This document shows positions 21,831-31,895 of a stretch of DNA of 64,000 nucleotides, one piece after another. The stretch's first letter is position 1, and the number at the start of each line of letters is the position of its first letter. Below the pieces are notes generated by a model. It had not been told where the DNA came from and ran no database searches. It saw only the letters and a list, made by a program, of their open reading frames with translations. The DNA comes from Brachycybe producta (taxonomy: Eukaryota; Arthropoda; Diplopoda; Playtdesmida; Andrognathidae). The stretch spans positions 3,987,495-4,051,494 of the forward strand of contig JAUPFP010000020.1 in NCBI GenBank assembly GCA_036925085.1, read 5' to 3'. Position numbers and translations under genes: made by a program.

Positions 21831-22756
21831 AATCGAATGTGATGAAATCGACAAATTAGTCACTTCTTTCAGTGATTCTGCCACCTATTTAAATATTATA
21901 ACTTTAGCTTCAATGAAATTAATTAAAATCTATTCAGATATAACAAATATTTATAGAATTCCTTGAATCCTTTGTATTTTTTTTTACAACAAAAAAAGGC
22001 ATTTTCGAGTCTCGTGACCCCAAATTTTAATTTTAATTCTTCTAAAATCTAAATAATGTTGACCTTTAAATTGTGTGAAATTAAAAGAAAAACCCGAACA
22101 ACAACAAATACTATTAATAATAATAATAATAATAACCCATTGTGACCACACCATTTATTGTATTCTTGTTCATCCTAATTTTTTTTATAATTATAGCTGT
22201 AAACATAAAAGAAACAGTTTTGTTGTTATCATTATAATTGAATTGATGTTGACATTAAAAAGGGTTAATTTTTTGTTAGAGGTTTTCTCAATCTTGCTTA
22301 CTAAAAGGGCCACTAAGATAATCCGCTAATCTATTGGGTATTGAGAGAGTGAGTGCTCTTTTGTTAATTTTTTTTGGCTCAAAAAGTGGCACTTTGGAGC
22401 CATCATTTTGAAGGATACTTTGAATAAAAAAAAACGTGCATTTATTATTGTTCAATCTGAAATGCACACATACATCTTATGTTAAGCCTCACATTTTTTT
22501 TAAATATAATTTATAAGATCTTGTTATATTCATCTTTTTCATTCTTTCTAATTTTTTTTTTTAATATTTCAGATAAGAAGAATTGTTGTTGAATGTTGTT
22601 TATTCATGTCAATAACCTCGCATCAATTCAACCTGCAAACATTTTTGTAAGCAATTTTTTTCAAATTTTTTTTTTATATATTTCAATTTTCAATTGGGTT
22701 TGTTTGTTGAGTATGATGAAAATGAAGTGTAGATTGCCTAGGCAATTTACAAAACA
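21831..22756. other. AT-rich DNA, no gene seen
   Basis: An (AAT)7-type run at 22108-22134. The 84- and 69-residue frames look random. Confidence 0.55.
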
Positions 22757-22833
22757 AACCAACCTGCTAGTGAATCTGCAAAATTCAACACCTAAAATGT
22801 AATGAATTTTTGCAGATTCACTAGCAGGTTGGT
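22757..22833. repeat. Hairpin with ~30-bp stem
   Basis: CCAACCTGCTAGTGAATCTG and its reverse complement flank a ~18-bp loop. Weaker pairing extends outward to the two CCTAGG-type motifs at 22736 and 22847. Probably a small MITE. Confidence 0.6.
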
Positions 22834-23142
22834 GGTTTTGCAGATTACCTAGGAAATATGCAGATTGACTGATTACGCAGACATGTTACCATGTATTGTG
22901 TTTTTTTTTAGAAAAATACGTGAACTACATCAAAAGATGAGGCGAATTTTTTTTAAAAAAAAACTCGAACTATTATGACACAGTTATGAACATACAAAAA
23001 TAAGATTTTTTTTATTTGAAAAAAGTCCAACTGCGGCACGCGAAACGCATTTTCAAAACCCCAAAAATATAAAACCGAATAGCAACTGCAATGTTTGTTC
23101 TGGTGTAGTATTTCAACTGTTGTAACTTAGAATACATTGTTA

Positions 23143-23304
23143 TGTCTTATTTCCACTACTGGGGTGAAAATTTGTACTTTTTGAAAATTTCAACTGGTGA
23201 AAAATAGAACTCACGTGGTCCCCGCTCATTCACTATCATAGGCAGAGGGCCACGTGTTTTCCATTTTTAAAAAGTAGAAATTTCACTCCAATGGAAACAA
23301 AGCC
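23143..23304. mobile_element. Harbinger-like MITE, 162 bp
   Basis: Arms TGTCTTATTTCCACTACTGG and CCAATGGAAACAAAGCC are inverted over about 45 bp. TTA lies at 23140-23142 and 23305-23307. Confidence 0.7.
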
Positions 23305-23527
23305 TTAGATTAAAACATTGTGCCCCTTTAAGCTAGGTTATTGTGCGTGGGGGGGGGGGCTATTTATAATTACCATTACAAAATTACAAAATCTTATTTT
23401 TAATTCAAATGTGTTAATAAGAAATGCCCCTAAAAAGGCACTGGTGTTTTCCAAATGAAAAACATTGTCAAACTTAAATTAACGCAAAACAAATTTTTTT
23501 CTTAATTTTGACAATTTAAAAAAAAAA

Positions 23528-23660
23528 AATGCCGCCTGCCCCCCATTAAATCCGCCACTGCAAAGGAGGGCGCATTTTGGGGCGCCCTCCTGCGCCTCCT
23601 CCCCCGCAGTCGCTTTCGGGGGGGGGCCTGCAGGTCTCCAGCTAGGCCCCTGAAACTGAT
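23528..23660. other. GC-rich patch
   Basis: A GGGCGCCCT-rich stretch with CCGCCACTG at 23550, a motif common at DNA-transposon ends. The short frames on its minus strand show no recognisable protein, so it is probably transposon debris. Confidence 0.4.
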
Positions 23661-23837
23661 GGCTAAACAGAGAACTAAAGGACACACATAACAATAGTTT
23701 TCTCAGAGAGTGTTAGCCATTTACGAACCAGAGTGAGAGAGAGAGCCAATTGCGAAATAAATCCAGGCACAGAGTATAACAGAAATTCTAATTTGAGAGC
23801 CACTTATAAAGTCGTGAGCCAAAAGTGATTTATTTTT

Positions 23838-23838
<1 letters not shown>

Positions 23839-23880
<42 letters not shown>
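23839..23880. repeat. (CT)n microsatellite
   Basis: About 20 uninterrupted CT dinucleotides. Confidence 0.95.
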
Positions 23881-23884
<4 letters not shown>

Positions 23885-24445
23885 CATTCATAATCCATTA
23901 AACTTAATTTGCTGCTTTGCAATAAAATAAAACAATACCAACAAAAAAAACTTGTTTAAAACAATTTTATTAAAAAAAACACTTTATTACGTGATGAATG
24001 AATTAAAATGATAACAGTACAGAGTGAGGCAAAACAACAACAACAACAACATAAAAGGCATCACAAATTTACAAATGATATTTTGTTACAGTAGAAGGTT
24101 AAAAGAAAGCTTCAGATTTATGGCTCACCCTGTAATTTAGAAACATTGTTTCATAAACAACTTATTATAATTATTAAAAGACAAAACAATTTTCATTAGC
24201 GAGAAAGAAAGAGAGAGAGAGAAAGAAAGAAAGAGAGATGATTTCAATAAACTTTTAATAACGAGAAATAATAAAAACAATATGCGAACATTGACATACA
24301 TTAAAATATAATGCAAATTATTAGACACATTTTTTAATTAAAAAGAAGGGGGGAGGGGTTATTATGATTAGATAACAAAGTGCCATCTATGAAAAATCAC
24401 TTGATTCATTTACATGTATAAGACTAGAAACTCTTTTTCGCCCTC
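23881..24445. other. AT-rich DNA, no gene seen
   Basis: CAA repeats at 24034-24049 and a short GA tract at 24203-24238. Confidence 0.55.
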
Positions 24446-24450
24446 TTATT

Positions 24451-24634
24451 GGGTGCGTTCAGTTACTCAACTTTTATTGTGAAGCGTGCTTGAGAAATCT
24501 GCGCTGATGTATGGTGCGCCGTTCATGTCAAAATTCCACAAACTTCAAAAATGTAAAACCTGATTTGGCGCCTCATACATCCGTACATTTCCTCAAGCTG
24601 CTCTCAATATTGGCTGAATAACTGAACGGCACCT
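24451..24634. mobile_element. 184-bp TIR MITE, GGGTGCGTTCAGTTACTCA ends
   Basis: The right end TGAATAACTGAACGGCACCT mirrors the left. TTATT on both sides is a possible 5-bp duplication. The terminus resembles that of the larger element at 38959-40170. Confidence 0.7.
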
Positions 24635-24639
24635 TTATT

Positions 24640-25038
24640 TGTGTCTCAAATTTCAAATTTGCAAATGGACAAAGTGATCAGATTTTGTATTGACAGTTTT
24701 TAAACACAACTTTTATCTACCATTTTTATTTTTTAGTTAGTATGAACTCAATTGGGTTTGTTTATATTAAAAAAAAAGTTTTTTTTAATTAATGCTTTTA
24801 GCTAATTAATCAGTTGGTTTTGTCTTAAAAACAAGTTTGGGCCTTGTGGTGAGTGATTTATAATGTTTTTCAATGACACTAATCAGTTCAAATCAAGACT
24901 AGGTTAATCCACCAACAAGAACAAGAAAATCTGATAACTTCTTATGAAATCAGATAAGTTTAGGGTAAAATCTAGATCAGTTGCTGATCAAAGTATTAAC
25001 GTGCACGCAACATGGGTGTACACACTGTATAGGCCTAC
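24640..25038. other. Unassigned DNA
   Basis: Nothing recognised between two TIR elements. Confidence 0.55.
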
Positions 25039-25482
25039 ATGTTACCGGCAATGTGTTGAAAAAGCAGGCATTGTATATACTGTACAATGCCTAGGAAATC
25101 TATAGAATGCGTGACGTTTTTAAGCAAAGTATCAAATGTCTTGTGTTATTTTCACATACAATATACTTTCTCTTGGCATTGTATATAATACCTAGGCATT
25201 ATACAGAACGACAATGTATTATTTAGGCAAAGTATGGAAAGAGAGTCATGAAAGTGAGGTTAGGTTTGGTTTGGTTAGCTTAGGTGACAATAAAAACGTT
25301 ATTGGCGGAAGAAGTATTTTATACTATGCCGGTTTTCCTTTTGGCATTGCATAGAATGCCTAGGAAATGTGTGAACCATGAAGCGGTTCATATACATTTT
25401 GACGCCCCATTTACGGTGCATTCTATAGATTTCCTAGGCATTATACACAATGCCGGCATATTTCACACATTGCCGGTAACAT
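25039..25482. mobile_element. TIR element with CCTAGG/TGCCGGCA motifs
   Basis: About 75-bp inverted arms: ATGTTACCGGCAATGTGT to CCTAGGAAATCTATAGAATG, mirrored at 25408-25482. Internal copies of GGCATTGTATATAATACC-like sequence recur two to three times. There is no coding capacity. Confidence 0.7.
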
Positions 25483-25504
25483 ATACACTGTGATACACGT
25501 AAAT

Positions 25505-25800
25505 ATTGACAGAAACATACATTGTCAGACACATTTTGTTGGCCTTTCAGAAATATACCACACAATGTCTGATACGCAGACATACATTGTTGTCAGACAC
25601 ATAGATGGTGAGACTTAGCAGTCGTGTATGACACAAGTGTATGATACACAGACACACACATTGTCAGACACAGATACAAGTTGTCAAACACACATACATG
25701 TACACGTGTTGTCAGAGACACATGGCACACATTGTTAGACACAGTGTCAGTCGTACAATCGTGTGTGTGACATTGTGACAAACAAGTGTCCACACTATTA
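25505..25800. repeat. Irregular CAGACACA-TTGT repeat
   Basis: Interspersed CATTGTCAGACACA, ACAAGTTGTCAAACACA and related motifs, roughly 25-40 bp apart. A minus-strand 66-residue frame here is repeat-derived. Confidence 0.6.
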
Positions 25801-25802
25801 CT

Positions 25803-26670
25803 GTATGTTCTATAGGAGGTGTCTTCTTAGATTTTTCAAGCAAACGTTTTTCAGTAGAAACTTTACGAAAAAAATTCAAAGTGTTTTAGAAACTAGAATA
25901 GCAAGGTGATAACGCTAAAAGTTTTTTTTACGACTGACATCGTTCAAAATAAACTTTTTATGACAGTTTAGAGAAAAAAAAGGCGAAAATAGTTTTTCAT
26001 GAAATGTCAATTTAAAAACCTAAATTTCAAACTGAACTATAAAACTTGTTTATTTTTTAAGATACTGTCATGAAATAACTTTTAAGTAGAGGTGGGACGA
26101 AGCCTAAATTTTCTCGAATCCGAATCCTAAAACGCTCTCGAATCTCTCGAATCCTTCATCTAAGAATCCTCTATTATTCATTAAGAAAATACAAATAAAT
26201 GAAATAATATTAAATATTAAATTATTAATAATAAAAAATAAGTGTGGCTAAACTCAGGGTCGCCACAAGGTGATCCATTGGTAATCCGGATAACCACCGA
26301 AATTGCAACAATCGCCGGTTATTTTGTTAGTGAACGCTTCTATTGGATGTCAATGAAGTTAAAGCTAATCTTACTATTTTTTAACAGTTTTTTTTAAATG
26401 TTAGGATTCGAAAGATTCGAAAGAGGAAAAAGGAGCGCGAAGAGTCGAGTTTTCGAATCTCGAATATTTTTCAAGATTCTCGGGATTCGAGGATTCGAAT
26501 GTCCCTCAATGAGTCCCGCCCTACTTTTAACATAATCTTCTACCATTCTAGTTTAAAAAAAAACAATTTAAATTATTTCTAAATGTTGTTTCGTTCGACG
26601 TTGTGGCGCCATCTGGTGAGACAAAAGCAAAATAAATATATATAGTGCCTCCTTAAACTTTTTTTTTTAA
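25803..26670. mobile_element. Family G element, copy G2, split by a hAT-like element
   Basis: Starts TATGTTCTATAGGAGG and resumes after the insert with TTTTAACATAATC, ending around GGCGCCATCTGGTGAG and AAAGCAAAATAAATA. Its parallel with 53030-53460 (no insert) defines the insertion cleanly. Confidence 0.65.
26087..26523. mobile_element. Family F hAT-like element, complete copy
   Basis: Ends TAGAGGTGGGAC and GTCCCGCCCTA. Flanks CTTTTAAG (26079-26086) and CTTTTAAC (26524-26531) form an 8-bp duplication with one mismatch. The interior has dense TTCGAATC/GATTCGAA motifs. The TAG...CTA ends are shared with the element at 8876. Confidence 0.75.
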
Positions 26671-27207
26671 AAAAAAACATGAAATTTTGAAAGAAAAATT
26701 CTGTATTTTAATTAAATTTAATTAAGTTTAGTTTTAAAATAAAATTTCAAATAAATAAAGTAGGTTTGGGGTTTCGTAACGATCATTTCTAATCTGAAAC
26801 TGATTTTTTTTTGTTTCTTTTTGTAATTTATGATGTGATCTGATTAATTTTAAACTTCTATAACCTGACTTAATTAAAATGCTGTTTCTGAACGCCACAC
26901 TAATAACAGACTTTAAAAAAACCCCTAAATTTGGAACATAGACGTGAAGAAAAGCTTAAATTCTCTCTCTCTCTCTGTTTTTCCTTCCTTAACAAATTAT
27001 TACATTGTAATTCTTTTTGTTATTAATATGAGAAAAATCAACTTCATTATTGTTATGAATAATAAGATGGCGGTCACGTTTTCTAAAAAAAAAATATATG
27101 AAATATTTTGGCAATTTTTTATTTTTTCTAAAAGTCATTCACCTTTATATTAAACACGAGCAACAATTTCTTAACATAATCGATATTATGTTTTAAATTA
27201 TAAATAT
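26671..27207. other. AT-rich DNA, no gene seen
   Basis: Short TC tract at 26963-26975. The 69-residue frame there is low complexity. Confidence 0.55.
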
Positions 27208-28072
27208 AGGGCTTGAATTTTTATGCAAAATATCAAAGCAAATGTTTCTCAATCTGTGGCCCAAGGGCAACATTTTTTTTTAAATAAAGCCTCGTTTTCA
27301 CGATGATAGTTTTCACGATAGTTGCTGTCATGAGAGCAACAACTATCACGAGAACTATCATCCTGTCACGTGACAGAACTATCACGTTACTTCAAGACAT
27401 GTAGACAGTTGCTATCGTGAGAGTGAACTATCGCAACTTTCATGACGGCTACTCTCACGAAAGAACTATCATCGTGAACACCACATGATAGTCACTATCG
27501 CCCACTGTTGTGATAACACTATCACACTATCTCGTTTGACTAGATAGTTCATAGTACTGTCGCAATAGTAATAGTTGTTGAGTGACCACTTGTAGGGAAA
27601 AATATCCACTTTGTAGGGAAATTTGGCTTCTGATGGAGGGGGAGAGGCAACACTGTTGTTGACTCAATGATATCTATGAAGTAGACTGAGTCACACTGTC
27701 ACATGTGAGAGAACTATCACGTTACTTCAAGACATGTAGACAGTTGCTATCGTGAGAGAGTGCATGAACTATCGCAACTTTCATAACAGCTACTCTCACG
27801 AAAGAACTATCGCCCATGAAAACGAGGCTTAACCATCATCATTAAAACAACTGCAATTATGTTTTATCAAATCATAAAGGCTGGTTAGAGGCTAGATATC
27901 TGGTTACTATAAGTTGTCAATTATACAGTTCTAGCCTCTAACCAATGGTTTCGATTTAAAAAAATCAAAACAATTGTTGGTTGTTTTAAACGGGAACTGT
28001 TACTTCACAATTGGCTATTGGGCCACAGATTGAGAAACGTTTCCTTGATATTGCATACAAATCCGAGCCTTA
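27208..28072. mobile_element. Family C element, copy C3, with insert
   Basis: Left tip AGGGCTTGAATTTTTATGC, right tip TACAAATCCGAGCCTTA. The left arm is mostly deleted where the Harbinger-like insert sits at 27288-27829. Confidence 0.75.
27288..27829. mobile_element. Harbinger-like element rich in ACTATCACG motifs
   Basis: Ends AGCCTCGTTTTCACG and CATGAAAACGAGGCT, with TAA at 27285-27287 and 27830-27832. A ~110-bp internal block (ACTATCACGTTACTTCAAGA to AAAGAACTATC) occurs twice, near 27380 and 27710, and local palindromes of CTATCGTGAGAG are frequent. There is no coding capacity. Confidence 0.75.
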
Positions 28073-28398
28073 AGTATGGTATGCTTTTGGTAGCAAAGGG
28101 ACAAAAGAGAACTAACAGGCCAAAACGAAATTTTATAATGTATGAAACCATTTTGAAATTTGTCATTTGTTGTTTCTAATAGAAGTATAGAGTTGTGCCA
28201 TTGCAGGTCCCCTGGGGCCAAGGAGCTGCCTTTTGATTACATTAAAAAAGGAACTTTAATTTAAAATACGCAAAATAAAGGGGAACTACGTAATAGAATT
28301 CTGGTTATTCTGCATTTGAGAAGCAACATAAACTAGACATTGAAAGTGTTTTTTTTAGAAACTAGACGACCAAATGCATCCATTTGAGGGAATTTTCA

Positions 28399-28504
28399 TC
28401 TGAGAGAGAGAGAGAGAAAGAGAGAGATAGATTGAGAGAGAGAGAGAGGGAGAGAGACAGAGAGGGAGAGAGAGAGAGAAAAAGAGAGAGACAGAGAGAG
28501 AGAC

Positions 28505-28563
<59 letters not shown>

Positions 28564-28568
28564 GAGAC

Positions 28569-28615
<47 letters not shown>

Positions 28616-28646
28616 GAAAGAAAGAGAGAGAGAGAGACAGAGAGAG

Positions 28647-28685
<39 letters not shown>
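28399..28685. repeat. GA-rich microsatellite
   Basis: GA dinucleotides interspersed with AGAC, AAAG and GGGA variants. The long Arg/Glu or Ser/Leu frames here are artefacts of the repeat. Confidence 0.95.
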
Positions 28686-28686
<1 letters not shown>

Positions 28687-29481
28687 CTTTTAAGGACAAT
28701 TTTTTTATCTTCATTTTCACTTCGATTTCTGTCTAAATTAAAATTTGATCATTTTTGAAAATGATCATAAAATTATAAAAGTTCACTAAAAACTTATTTT
28801 AAAAGATAGCAACATAAATCATTCTTAAATGATTCAGTTACTCTTCTAGTTTCTAAAACAATTTCAATTTCTACTTGAAGAGAAAAATTACCTTCAGAAA
28901 TTTTTTTTCCCCAAAATAATTGTCAAAACTTATGCAACGATTGCCAAAATGATTTTTAAAATTTAAAGTAAGTTATTAATATAATTAACAAAAAAAATTA
29001 GAAATCAATTAACTTCATATACTGTAAATGGACTTTTATCAGATAGGTACGCCACCAAACAACAGACAATGATAATAAAAAAGTATACTCTCCTCTACTC
29101 GAATTTTGATGTTGTCACCAGCTCACATTACTTTTAATTCCCTATTCAAATACATGTATTTCCTATCCATTTCAAAGTACTATGGATTTAAATATCTTAA
29201 TTATCCCACCAGCCACGTGGCTCTCGAGTTGATTGGAAAAGTGTATTGAGTTAAATATGAGTAGGAAATACGTGTATTTGATTAAGGAATTATGGAAATG
29301 TGAGGTGACGACATTTGCCAAGAAATTGGAGGGGGAGGGGGGGGGGGGTTTACATTCGTTTTTAGAAATTTAAAATGGCGTCCTTTGGTGATTTAATAAA
29401 AGTCACTTCATTTGTTTTTTTTTATATAATTTTAATGACTTATTTTTATTTTTAAAAATTATTTTGGTAATTCTTGGGGAA

Positions 29482-29760
29482 TACCTAGTACACACCTGAT
29501 AATTTAAATGCATTTAAATAATAAACGTGTTCTACAGAACCCCGTGAAGGACAAACAAACAAACAATATGTCGAATTCAATTTATTCAGTTAATAATCTC
29601 AAAATATTGAGTTAATACTTAAATATAATAATAGAAACTATTGACAAAATATTGATTTAGTATTTCCAATTTAAAATAATAATAAAGTCATTTTTATTTG
29701 GTTCATGGCCTTAACTGGATTCCGTATAATTCACCTAAACACATTTAATTTGAATTCATC
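29482..29760 (+). mobile_element. Family B MITE, copy B6
   Basis: Left tip TACCTAGTACACACC. The right tip is missing after TTTGAATTCATC, where TAA and B7 follow. Confidence 0.75.
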
Positions 29761-29763
29761 TAA

Positions 29764-30053
29764 TACATTGTACACACGCATTAGTTAAATGAATTCAAAT
29801 TAAATGTGTTTAGGTGAATTATATGGAATCCAGTTAAGGACATGAACCAAATAAAAACTGACTTTATTTATTAATATTTTAAATTGAAATACCAAATCAA
29901 TATTTTGTCAATAGTTTATATATTAAATTTAAGCATTAAACTCAATATTTTCAGATTATATAACTGAATAAATTGAATTCGACATATTGTTTGTTTGTCC
30001 TTCACAGGGCTCTGTAGAACACATTTATTATTTAAATGCATTTAAACTATCAG
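29764..30053 (-). mobile_element. Family B MITE, copy B7
   Basis: Opposite orientation to B6 and directly abutting it (TAA 29761-29763). It lacks its outer tip after TTTAAACTATCAG, where family E sequence resumes. Confidence 0.75.
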
Positions 30054-30099
30054 ATTGACGATATTTTGACAAGACATTTCTGGAGGTAATTGTCTCTTT

Positions 30100-30576
30100 A
30101 TTTGCATATTTTTTGCAATGGCTGACCATTTGATTTTGTTTTAAAATTGCATTTATTACTGCAGAATAATCAAAGTTCTAGTTATAATTTTAGGTGAAAA
30201 TAACTTCAGAGAAAAACAAGAGAAAGAGACAGAGAGAGAAAGAGAGAGAAAAAAAGCTGAAAACTCTTCATTATAAACTGAGCAATGACAGAAATTATTT
30301 TAAATTGAAGAAAAAAATATTTCTTCTGTTGTAATCGTGAGTTTGTTATAATGGATTTATCTGTTTACAAAATCAAACAAAAAAAAAATTTGAATTGTAA
30401 TTAGTTTCAGTGCAAGTTGAACAGAAACAAAAAAAAACAACAACAAACAAATGTTTGAAATTTATACCTATATAATTTAGTTAGTCATGGCTTGTTTGTT
30501 ATCGCAACAGTTAAGATGGATACAGACAGTCAATTATGGCTTGACAATCTTGGGCGTGGCCCATTAAATGGCCTAT
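30100..30576. other. AT-rich DNA, no gene seen
   Basis: A short GA tract (30219-30252). No repeat units of the following minisatellite yet. Confidence 0.55.
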
Positions 30577-31410
30577 TCTATCAGACACTAGTTTTGTGTC
30601 AGATGCAAGAATTTGTCAATTACAACTTGTTACAAGTTGCAAGATCTACCAGACACTAGTTTTGTGTCAGATGCAACAATGCGTCAATTACAACTTGTTA
30701 CAAGTTGCAAGATCTATCAGACACTAGTTTTGTGTCAGATGCAACAATTTGTCAATTACAACTTGTAACATGTTGCAAGATCTACCAGACACTAGTTTTG
30801 TGTCAAATGCAACAATGCGTCAATTACAACTTGTGACAAGTTGCAAGATCTACCAGACACTAGTTTTGTGTCAGATGCAACAATGCGTCAATTACAACTT
30901 GTTACAAGTTGCAAGATCTATCAGACACTAGTTTTGTGTCAGATGCAACAATTTGTCAATTACAACTTATAACATGTTGCAAGATCTACCAGACACTAGT
31001 TTTGTATCAAATGCAACAATGCGTCAATTACAACTTGTGACAAGTTGCAAGATCTATCAGACACTAGTTTTGTGTCAAATGTAACAATGCGTCAATTACA
31101 ACTTGTGACAAGTTGCAAGATCTACCAGACACTAGTTTTGTGTCAGATGCAACAATGCGTCAATTACAACTTGTGACAAGTTGCAAGATCTACCAGACAC
31201 TAGTTTTGTGTCAGATGCAACAATGCGTCAATTACAACTTGTGACAAGTTGCAAGATCTACCAGACACTAGTTTTGTGTCAGATGCAACAATTTATCAAT
31301 TACAACTTGTAACATGTTGCAAGATCTACCAGACACTAGTTTTGTGTCAGATGCAACAATGCGTCAATTACAACTTGTGACAAGTTACAAGATCTACCAG
31401 ACACTGGTAT
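30577..31410. repeat. 68-bp minisatellite downstream of the PTB gene
   Basis: About twelve units of 68 bp, each with CCAGACACTAGTTTTGTGTC and the imperfect palindrome CAACTTGTGACAAGTTG. Two sequence classes (GCGTCAATT units and TTTGTCAATT units with AACATGTTGC) alternate non-randomly. Confidence 0.95.
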
Positions 31411-31800
31411 TGTAACTCATGCAACAATGTTTCTGACACTTTAAAAAAGTTAAACTGTCTTATCAGAGACTATAATAGTGACAAATGTCACAAGATGTCA
31501 GTGACAAATGTCACAAGATGTCAATGACAAATTGTGACAAGTTACCAGACACTAGTATTTGCAAATGATGCAAAAATGTGTCTTGACACTTTAAACATGC
31601 TACCATGTCTATCGTAGACGATATTTGTAACAGATGCAACAATGTTTCTTTGACAACTTGTGACAAGTTGCAGGATCTACCAGACACTAGTATTTGCAAC
31701 TGATGCAAAACTGTGTCTGACACTTTAAACAAGCTACCATGTCTATTAGAAACGATATTTGTAACAGATGCAACAATGTTTTAATGACAACTTGTGACAA
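31411..31800. repeat. Diverged longer-period extension of the minisatellite
   Basis: Two to three units of about 130 bp combine the 68-bp motif with TGACACTTTAAACAAGCTAC and CTATCGTAGACGATATTTG. This looks like an older higher-order form next to the 3' end of the gene. Confidence 0.7.
31780..31785 (-). terminator. Possible polyadenylation signal ATTAAA
   Basis: ATTAAA lies about 110 bp after the stop codon of the PTB gene on its coding strand. It is the first near-consensus hexamer downstream, just before the tandem repeats. In AT-rich sequence this is weak evidence. Confidence 0.22.
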
Positions 31801-31895
31801 ACACATGTATATACAACATTTCACAATGAATTGACAAGAAGAGACTTTACCACTTTAGTTTACCCTAATAATGAGGCGAGGTTCCTACAGTACTT

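Larger units (their letters stand above)
28876..30099. mobile_element. Family E element, copy E2, split by a B pair
   Basis: Left arm from AAGAGAAAAATTACC, right terminus TTTCTGGAGGTAATTGTCTC. Its right arm is interrupted at 29482-30053 by two family B MITEs. A G-rich run (29329-29348) lies in the centre. Confidence 0.7.

Noticed and set aside
28355-28758. Arg/Glu-rich and Ser/Leu-rich frames
   Set aside because: They are translations of the GA/CT microsatellite.
30577-31410. Regular repeats as a CRISPR array
   Set aside because: Units are contiguous with no unique spacers, no cas genes are near, and the context is eukaryotic.
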